A stretch of DNA of 35,643 bases from DASXIW01 sp036497785 (lineage in GTDB: Bacteria; Pseudomonadota; Alphaproteobacteria; Acetobacterales; Acetobacteraceae), in assembly GCA_036497785.1 (NCBI GenBank), contig DASXIW010000021.1, positions 1 through 35,643 on the forward strand. The letters are read 5' to 3'. The notes under the pieces were generated by a model. It was given only the letters and a program-made list of their open reading frames with translations. It was not told the DNA's origin and did not search any database. The position numbers and the translations under genes are program-made. Each line of letters opens with the position of its first letter. The first letter of the stretch is position 1. This document shows, piece by piece, positions 30,691 to 35,643 of this stretch.

Positions 30691-31905
30691 CTACCTGTCG
30701 ATCTCGCCGAACACGATGTCGAGCGATCCGATGATCGCAACCGCATCGGCCAGCATATGCCGCTTCGCCATCACGTCGATCGCCTGCAGATGCGCGAACC
30801 CTGTCGCCCGGATCTTGCAACGATACGGCCGATTGGTCCCATCCGCCACCAGATACACCGCAAACTCACCCTTCGGCGCTTCAACGGCGGTATAAGTGGC
30901 GCCGGCCGGCACGTGATAGCCTTCAGTGTACAGCTTGAAGTGATGGATCAGCGCCTCCATCGAGCGCTTCATCTCATGGCGGGTCGGCGGCGTGAACTTG
31001 CGATCCTGCACCTTGATCGGTCCCGGCTTCATCGCCGCCAGGCACTGCTTGATGATCGACACGCTCTCACGCATCTCGGCGACGCGCATCAGATAGCGGT
31101 CATAGCAATCGCCGTTACGTCCGACCGCGATCTTGAAATCGACCTTGTCGTACATCTCATAGGGCTGCGACCTGCGCAGATCCCAAGGCACGCCACTCGC
31201 GCGCAGACACGGGCCGGAGAACCCCCAGGCCAGCGCCTCCTCGGCGGAGAAGATGCCGATATCGACCGTGCGCTGCTTCCAGATCCGGTTGGCCGAGAGC
31301 AGATTCTCCAGATCGTCGATGAATTTCGGAAAACTCTCGGCCCAGCCCGCGATCTTCTCTTCCAGCCCCGCCGGCAGATCCTTCGACACGCCACCCGGCC
31401 GAAAATAATTCGCATGCAGGCGCGCGCCAGACGCGGCCTCATGGAACTCCATCAGCTTCTCGCGTTCCTCGAAGCCCCATAGCGACGGCGTGATCGCACC
31501 CACATCCAGCGCGTAGGTCGTCACGTTCAGCAAATGGTTCAGCACGCGGGTGATTTCGCTGAACAGCGTGCGAATCCACTTCGCCCGCTCCGGCACCTCG
31601 ATGCCCAGCAGCTTCTCCGTCGCCAACGCGAAGGCATGCTCCTGCGTCATCGGGCTCACGTAATCCAGTCGGTCGAAATACGGCACCGCCTGGATATAGG
31701 TCTTGTACTCGATCAGCTTCTCAGTGCCACGATGCAGCAGCCCGATATGCGGATCGGCCCGTTCGACCACCTCGCCGTCCATTTCCAGGATCAACCGCAG
31801 CACGCCATGCGCCGCGGGATGCTGGGGGCCGAAATTCAGCGCATGGCTGTCGATCTCGACGATCTTTCCCTTCGGCGTATCAACCGTGACGACGGTCTCG
31901 CTCAT
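30691..31905 (-). CDS. nuoD: NADH:quinone oxidoreductase subunit D
   Basis: 49-kDa-type subunit, related to the hydrogenase large subunit, forming most of the quinone pocket with NuoB and NuoH. The 404-residue protein shows NFGPQHPAAHGVLRL near the N-terminus with the quinone-site His, HIGLLHRGTEKLIE, YFDRLDYVSPMTQEHAF, and the C-terminal GFAHLQAIDVMAKRHMLAD with VIGSLDIVFGEIDR, the standard end. NuoC and NuoD are separate genes here, unlike the fused E. coli NuoCD. ATG 31905 overlaps the nuoC stop as ATGA. Confidence 0.99.
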   Translation of the reverse strand: MSETVVTVDTPKGKIVEIDSHALNFGPQHPAAHGVLRLILEMDGEVVERADPHIGLLHRGTEKLIEYKTYIQAVPYFDRLDYVSPMTQEHAFALATEKLLGIEVPERAKWIRTLFSEITRVLNHLLNVTTYALDVGAITPSLWGFEEREKLMEFHEAASGARLHANYFRPGGVSKDLPAGLEEKIAGWAESFPKFIDDLENLLSANRIWKQRTVDIGIFSAEEALAWGFSGPCLRASGVPWDLRRSQPYEMYDKVDFKIAVGRNGDCYDRYLMRVAEMRESVSIIKQCLAAMKPGPIKVQDRKFTPPTRHEMKRSMEALIHHFKLYTEGYHVPAGATYTAVEAPKGEFAVYLVADGTNRPYRCKIRATGFAHLQAIDVMAKRHMLADAVAIIGSLDIVFGEIDR

Positions 31906-32579
31906 GGTGCCGGCACCTTCTTCATCCCGGGCAGCAACGCCTCGCCCGCATGCGCCTTCTCATCCCCCGGCAGCGACGTCATCGCCTCCCACGGCGACAG
32001 GAAATCGAAATTGCGGAAATCCTGGGTCAGCTTCACCGGCTCGTAGATAACCTGCTTGCGGTCCTCGTCGTAGCGAACCTCCACATAGCCGGTCAGCGGA
32101 AAATCCTTGCGCATGGGATGCCCGTCAAAGCCGTAATCCGTCAGGATGCGCCGCAGATCCGGCTGGCCGGAAAACACGATGCCGAACAGATCCCAGGCTT
32201 CGCGCTCCCACCACGTAGCCACCGGCCAGATGCCGCACACCGACGGCACCGGCGTCTCGGCGTCGGTCGCCACGATCACCCGCACACGCTGATTCAGCGA
32301 CACGGATAGCAGGTTATAGACCACCTCGAATCGCTTCGGCCGCTCCGGCCAATCCACCCCGGCCAGATCCATCATCTGCTCGAAGGCAAATCGCGGATCG
32401 TCGCGCAGCGTCGTCATCAGCCCCAGCAGCGCCGCGCTCTCGGTGCGCAGAATCACCTCGCCCAGCGCCACCGCCGCCTCGCTCACACCGGGCAGCGCGC
32501 CCACCGCCTGCGCCAGCACATCCGCCGGCCCCACCGCCACGTCGGCCGCCTCGGCCACGGGCACGACAGGGTCAGCCAC
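31902..32579 (-). CDS. nuoC: NADH:quinone oxidoreductase subunit C
   Basis: 30-kDa-type peripheral subunit that stabilises NuoD. The conserved core is present: LLSVSLNQRVRV, the family motif WWEREAWDLFGIVFSGQPD, RRILTDYGFDGHPMRKDFPL, and TGYVEVRYDEDRKQV, with NFDFLSPWEAM near the end. I place the start at GTG 32579, which overlaps the nuoB stop as GTGGCTGA and gives 225 residues. The long upstream extension to an ATG at 32741 is the shadow of nuoB. The first 35 residues are Ala/Val-rich and not strongly conserved, so a later start is possible. Confidence 0.95.
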   Translation of the reverse strand: MADPVVPVAEAADVAVGPADVLAQAVGALPGVSEAAVALGEVILRTESAALLGLMTTLRDDPRFAFEQMMDLAGVDWPERPKRFEVVYNLLSVSLNQRVRVIVATDAETPVPSVCGIWPVATWWEREAWDLFGIVFSGQPDLRRILTDYGFDGHPMRKDFPLTGYVEVRYDEDRKQVIYEPVKLTQDFRNFDFLSPWEAMTSLPGDEKAHAGEALLPGMKKVPAP

Positions 32580-33138
32580 GGAGGATTGTCCCCGTGCGGC
32601 GAATCTTCTTCTGCAACTGCATGATTCCGTACACCAGCGCCTCCGCGGTCGGCGGGCAGCCCGGCACGTAGATGTCCACCGGCACCACCCGGTCGCAACC
32701 CCGCACCACTGCATAGGAATAATGGTAATAGCCGCCGCCATTGGCGCAGCTGCCCATGCTGATCACCCAGCGCGGCTCGGGCATCTGGTCGTACACCTTG
32801 CGCAGGGCCGGCGCCATCTTGTTGGTCAGCGTGCCCGCCACGATCATCACGTCGCTCTGGCGCGGGCTGGCGCGCGGGATGATGCCCATCCGGTCCAGGT
32901 CGTAGCGCGGCATGTAGGCGTGGATCATCTCCACCGCACAGCAGGCCAGGCCGAAGGTCATCGGCCACAGGCTGCCGGTGCGGGCCCAATTCACCAGTCT
33001 GTCGATATTGGCGACGACGAAGCCCTTGTCGTCGATTGCCCCGGTGATCCCCTTGATCACCGCATCCTGCTCCGGCCCTGGCGCAAGCGCCTGACGGTTC
33101 CAGGCGATATCAGTCCCTGAGGTCGCGCTCATGGCCAT
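32572..33138 (-). CDS. nuoB: NADH:quinone oxidoreductase subunit B
   Basis: Subunit carrying cluster N2, the last iron-sulfur centre before quinone. The 188-residue protein has the tandem Cys66-Cys67 in TFGLACCAVEM, Cys131 in SMGSCANGGG, and Cys161 in YVPGCPPTAEAL, the complete ligand set. RASPRQSDVMIVAGT and YDQMPEPRWVIS are also conserved. ATG 33138 has GGGAG four bases upstream; a second in-frame ATG two codons later (33132) has better spacing and is an equally good start. nuoA ends one base before. Confidence 0.98.
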   Translation of the reverse strand: MAMSATSGTDIAWNRQALAPGPEQDAVIKGITGAIDDKGFVVANIDRLVNWARTGSLWPMTFGLACCAVEMIHAYMPRYDLDRMGIIPRASPRQSDVMIVAGTLTNKMAPALRKVYDQMPEPRWVISMGSCANGGGYYHYSYAVVRGCDRVVPVDIYVPGCPPTAEALVYGIMQLQKKIRRTGTILRG

Positions 33139-33139
33139 A

Positions 33140-33505
33140 TCACTCCCAATCCAGGGCGCCCTTACACCATTCGTAGATGAAGCCGACGGTCAGAACCACA
33201 AGGAAGCCGATCATCGACAGAAAGCCCAGCATCCCGATATCCGCCAGGCTGACAGCCCAGGGGAACAGAAAGGCCACTTCCAGGTCGAAGATGATGAACA
33301 GGATGGCGACCAGATAGAAGCGCACGTCGAACCGCCGGCGGGCGTCGTCGAACGCATCGAACCCGCATTCATACGCGGACAGCTTCTCCGCATACGGCTT
33401 CTGCCGCGCCGCCAGCAGCGATCCGCCCACCATGGCGATGGCGATCACGGCGGCAAGGACGATGAACACCAGAATCGGGAAATACTCAGCGAGAACCGGT
33501 GCCAT
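33140..33505 (-). CDS. nuoA: NADH:quinone oxidoreductase subunit A
   Basis: Small membrane subunit (121 residues, three helices) at the base of the peripheral arm. It starts MAPVLAEYFPILVFIVLAAV, then has the conserved loop KLSAYECGFDAFDDARRRFD with the quinone-channel Cys, RFYLVAILFIIFDLEVAFLFPWA, and a final helix. ATG 33505 is fixed by AAGGA six bases upstream; 21 further codons of the longest frame do not resemble the family. It is the first gene of the operon. The 248 bases upstream, back to tRNA-Asp, must hold the promoter, although I could not find a clear -35/-10 pair. Confidence 0.98.
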   Translation of the reverse strand: MAPVLAEYFPILVFIVLAAVIAIAMVGGSLLAARQKPYAEKLSAYECGFDAFDDARRRFDVRFYLVAILFIIFDLEVAFLFPWAVSLADIGMLGFLSMIGFLVVLTVGFIYEWCKGALDWE

Positions 33506-33697
33506 CCGTCGTCCTTCCATGGGCCTGCGCATTTGCCGCAGCGCAGCGCACTTGGACATTACGCCCAACCTGTCTCATCTGCCATAGGGGGCCTCGGGGA
33601 AAAAACCCGTAGCAGCGCCTCAAGTGCCCCGCTATCGCATGGCAGCGCCCCGGAATACGAAGCGGATCGCTGTGGCCTTTGGAATGCGCGCGCGCCT

Positions 33698-33725
33698 GCG
33701 TCGTCTGCCCATGGGCAGACGACGC
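33698..33725. promoter_or_regulatory. Perfect 28-bp palindrome between tRNA-Asp and nuoA
   Basis: Arms 33698-33711 and 33712-33725 are exact reverse complements with no spacer, centred on CCCATGGG, and pairing can extend two more bases with one G-T. It lies 29 bases after tRNA-Asp and about 190 before nuoA. There is no T-run on either side, so it is not a normal intrinsic terminator. It could be a 3'-processing structure of the tRNA transcript or an operator for the nuo operon. Confidence 0.55.
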
Positions 33726-33753
33726 GGCAGACACGATGTTTGGAAAACGCTGC

Positions 33754-33830
<77 letters not shown>

Positions 33831-33845
33831 AGCGGCAGGGCGCAG

Positions 33846-33874
33846 CGTTTAGGACGGCACGGAGGGCACGTCAA
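33846..33874 (-). promoter_or_regulatory. Probable promoter of tRNA-Asp
   Basis: TTGACG (33874-33869) and TAAACG (33851-33846) are separated by exactly 17 bases on the minus strand, with the tRNA 5' end 16 bases further on. The -35 is good and the -10 only fair. It lies in the 122-base gap between the two tRNAs, suggesting tRNA-Asp is transcribed separately from tRNA-Val. Confidence 0.5.
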
Positions 33875-33952
33875 GCGGCCATGGTGAAATGGCTTGCGGC
33901 AACGGCTTACGAGTTGGGAATCCGGGCTGCCGGCCATCCGGGGCTGCGGCAA

Positions 33953-34027
33953 TGGTGGGCGGTGACGGGATCGAACCGCCGGCCATCTCGGTGTAAACGA
34001 GACGCTCTACCTCTGAGCTAACCGCCC
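33953..34027 (-). tRNA. tRNA-Val (anticodon TAC)
   Basis: A complete 75-base cloverleaf on the minus strand. The acceptor stem GGGCGGT pairs perfectly with ACCGCCC, discriminator A, and CCA is encoded. The D-arm has AGCTCAGAGGTAGAGC, the anticodon stem TCTCG/CGAGA encloses TTTACAC with anticodon TAC, and the T-arm contains GGTTCGATCCC. It starts 75 bases after the hupB terminator; a weak TTGCGT/TATGCC pair 10 bases before its 5' end might serve as promoter. Confidence 0.97.
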
Positions 34028-34090
34028 ATCGCATGGCGGCATACGAAAAAACCGCCGCGAACGCAAAGCCTCCCTCGCCGGAACATCACC

Positions 34091-34124
34091 TGAAACACAA
34101 AAGGCCGCCCCAACCGGGGCGGCC
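34091..34124 (-). terminator. Intrinsic terminator of hupB
   Basis: GGCCGCCCC (34103-34111) and GGGGCGGCC (34116-34124) form a perfect 9-bp stem with a 4-base loop. On the minus strand it is followed by TTTTGTGTTTC, a good U-tract. It begins 26 bases after the hupB stop and separates hupB from the tRNA genes. Confidence 0.92.
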
Positions 34125-34150
34125 CTTCGGCGACAGCGATGTCAGCCGAC

Positions 34151-34423
34151 TCAGTTCACAGAGTCCTTCAGGGCCTTGCCCGCCTTGAAGCGTACCGAAG
34201 TGGAGGCAGGAATTGTGATCTCCTCGCCCGTCCGCGGATTACGCCCCTTGGCCGCCTTGCGCTTGGCCGTGGCGAACGAGCCGAAACCCACCAGCCGGAC
34301 TTCCTCTTCCTTCTTCAGCGCGCCCTCGATGGCGGTGAAAACGGCGTCCACGACCTCAGCCGTCTTGGCCTTCGGAAGATCCGTCGTCTCCGCAACCGCG
34401 GCAATCAGATCCATTTTATTCAC
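34151..34423 (-). CDS. hupB: HU-family DNA-binding protein
   Basis: Small basic nucleoid protein that bends and compacts DNA as a dimer. From GTG 34423 the product is exactly 90 residues, the standard HU length: MNKMDLIAAVAETTDLPKAK at the N-terminus, then a second helix, VRLVGFGSFATAKRKA, the DNA-intercalating arm GRNPRTGEEITIPAS, and VRFKAGKALKDSVN at the end. The GTG is preferred because AGGGAG precedes it by seven bases; an ATG three codons later would truncate the conserved start and the longest frame adds 26 alien codons. It stands alone between its own promoter and terminator, just after lon, a common arrangement. Confidence 0.97.
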   Translation of the reverse strand: MNKMDLIAAVAETTDLPKAKTAEVVDAVFTAIEGALKKEEEVRLVGFGSFATAKRKAAKGRNPRTGEEITIPASTSVRFKAGKALKDSVN

Positions 34424-34499
34424 GATGAAACTCCCTGAACTTTCGGAAAACCCATGTCGCGCAACCAATTTCCGAGTCGCCGCCGCACATAGGAACGAC

Positions 34500-34527
34500 A
34501 CTAAAGGCCGGTTTTCCGCGCCGTCAA
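34500..34527 (-). promoter_or_regulatory. Probable promoter of hupB
   Basis: TTGACG (34527-34522) and TTTAGT (34505-34500) lie 16 bases apart on the minus strand, between the lon terminator and hupB. This predicts a leader of about 70 bases before the GTG start. The -35 hexamer is identical to that of the proposed tRNA-Asp promoter. Confidence 0.45.
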
Positions 34528-34571
34528 CGAAGCCCGGCCCGAAAACCCCACGAAATCGCCCGTTGGCGCCA

Positions 34572-34609
34572 ATAAAACGACAAACGGCCCGCCTGATCCC
34601 AGGCGGGCC
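34572..34609 (-). terminator. Intrinsic terminator of lon
   Basis: GGCCCGCCTG (34586-34595) and CAGGCGGGCC (34600-34609) form a perfect 10-bp stem with a 4-base loop, 21 bases after the lon stop. The minus strand continues GTTTGTCGTTTTATT, an interrupted but T-rich tract. Confidence 0.88.
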
Positions 34610-34630
34610 GCCGTCTTCGCAGACAATATG

Positions 34631-35643
34631 CTAGTGCGGCAGAGCAGGCGTCGTGGCCGCGTCAGGGGCCAGCGCCACCGGGGTTTCCGGCGGTTCCACC
34701 CACTCGATCGGCTCCGGGGCGCGCACCAGCGCCTGGCGGATCACATCGTCCACATGGGCGACCGGGATCAGCGTCAGGTTCCGCTTCACGTTGTCGGGAA
34801 TCTCCGCCAGATCCTTCTCGTTCTCCTTGGGGATGAACACCGTGGTGATGCCCGCCCGCAAGGCCGCCAGAAGCTTCTCCTTCAGTCCGCCGATCGGCAG
34901 CACACGGCCCCGCAGCGTGATCTCACCGGTCATCGCCACGTCCTTGCGGACCGGTATGCCGGTCAGGATGCTCACGATCGAGGTCGCCATGGCGATACCC
35001 GCGGACGGGCCGTCCTTCGGAGTCGCCCCCTCGGGCACGTGCACATGGATATCCCGCTTCTCGAACAGCGTCGGCTTGATGCCGAAGCTGATCGACCGGC
35101 TGCGCACATAGCTCAGTGCCGCCGACACGCTCTCCTGCATCACGTCGCCCAGCTTGCCGGTGTGCTTGATGCTGCCCTTGCCCGGCAGCAGCACGCTCTC
35201 GATGGTCAGGATCTCCCCACCCACCTCGGTCCAGGCCAGCCCGGTCACGGCGCCCACCATGTCCTCCGCCTCGGCCTCGCCGTAGCGGAACTTCCGAACC
35301 CCGGCATATTTCTCCAGGTTCTTGGGCGTGAACGCGACTTTCTTGGCCTTGCTGGTAACGATCTCCTTCACCGCCTTGCGCGCCAGATTGGCGATCTCGC
35401 GCTCCAGGTTCCGCACGCCCGCCTCACGGGTGTAGTAGCGGATCAAGTCGCGCAGCGCGTCGTCGGTGATCGACCACTCCGCGGATTTCAGCCCGTTCGC
35501 CTCGGCCTGCTTGTCCACCAGATGGCGCTTGGCGATCTCCACCTTCTCATCCTCGGTGTAGCCGGGGATGCGAATGATCTCCATGCGGTCCATCAGCGGC
35601 TGCGGCATGCGCAAGCTGTTGGATGTCGTCACGAACATCACGT
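34631..35643 (-). CDS. lon: ATP-dependent protease Lon, C-terminal part (cut by window edge)
   Basis: Cytosolic AAA+ serine protease that degrades damaged and regulatory proteins. The frame is open to the right edge; only about the last 337 residues are visible, of roughly 800. Present are the end of the AAA+ module (VTTSNSLRMPQPLMDRMEII with the sensor-1 and Arg-finger region; TREAGVRNLEREIANLARK in the helical subdomain) and the complete protease domain. That has GLAWTEVGGEIL, HVHVPEGATPKDGPSAG with the catalytic Ser, MTGEITLRGRVLPIGGLKEK with the catalytic Lys, and FIPKENEKDL. The C-terminus has a short Pro/Ala-rich tail (VEPPETPVALAPDAATTPA). It ends in its own terminator upstream of hupB. 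Confidence 0.98.
   Translation of the reverse strand, partial: VMFVTTSNSLRMPQPLMDRMEIIRIPGYTEDEKVEIAKRHLVDKQAEANGLKSAEWSITDDALRDLIRYYTREAGVRNLEREIANLARKAVKEIVTSKAKKVAFTPKNLEKYAGVRKFRYGEAEAEDMVGAVTGLAWTEVGGEILTIESVLLPGKGSIKHTGKLGDVMQESVSAALSYVRSRSISFGIKPTLFEKRDIHVHVPEGATPKDGPSAGIAMATSIVSILTGIPVRKDVAMTGEITLRGRVLPIGGLKEKLLAALRAGITTVFIPKENEKDLAEIPDNVKRNLTLIPVAHVDDVIRQALVRAPEPIEWVEPPETPVALAPDAATTPALPH

Noticed and set aside
31902..32741. Longer NuoC beginning at 32741
   Set aside because: The additional residues are the out-of-frame reading of nuoB (Arg/Cys-rich); GTG 32579 with GTGGCTGA overlap is more natural.

Overview
The window is a high-GC, gene-dense stretch of an alphaproteobacterial chromosome. 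Gene order, protein types and start-codon style fit the Rhodospirillales, most likely an Acetobacteraceae-like organism, though the genus cannot be read from the sequence. Almost everything is on the minus strand. The only plus-strand genes I can support are two adjacent genes at 6414-8311.

Layout, left to right. (1) 133-6108 is the classic translation and envelope-precursor cluster, transcribed right to left: rpsB, tsf, pyrH, frr, uppS, cdsA, dxr. The next gene expected downstream (usually rseP) lies off the left edge. (2) 6414-8311 (+) holds a predicted lipoprotein and a secreted or lipid-anchored protein with two retropepsin-like Asp-Thr-Gly lobes. This is the least explained part of the window. 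(3) 15000-8327 (-) is proS, a single LolC/E-type permease gene, lolD and dnaE, tightly overlapped. (4) 15001-15481 is an AT-richer stretch without a firm gene. It carries a strong minus-strand terminator, a long hairpin, a dyad upstream of proS and a doubtful 28-codon ORF. (5) 33505-15482 (-) is a compact complex I operon, nuoA to nuoN in canonical order with no interleaved genes. It runs on into birA, coaX, an RNase J gene and a DUF1467 gene and ends at the 15262 terminator. (6) 33754-35643 (-) holds tRNA-Asp(GTC), tRNA-Val(TAC), hupB and the 3' part of lon. hupB and lon each have their own perfect hairpin terminator.

The genes cover core functions: ribosome components and recycling, isoprenoid, phospholipid and undecaprenyl precursors, outer-membrane lipoprotein export, the replicative polymerase, NADH:quinone oxidoreductase, cofactor loading (biotin, CoA), RNA turnover, nucleoid packing and proteolysis. 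Many junctions are coupled by ATGA, GTGA, TAATG or ATGGCTGA overlaps. Many start codons were moved inward from the longest reading frame by Shine-Dalgarno position and family N-termini. I see no CRISPR array, insertion sequence, prophage, rRNA or recognisable riboswitch.

I did not find a convincing undescribed multi-gene system. The items most worth a second look are the lipoprotein/aspartyl-protease pair, the 15.0-15.5 kb intergenic island, the histidine-rich tail of NuoJ, and a perfect 28-bp palindrome between tRNA-Asp and nuoA.
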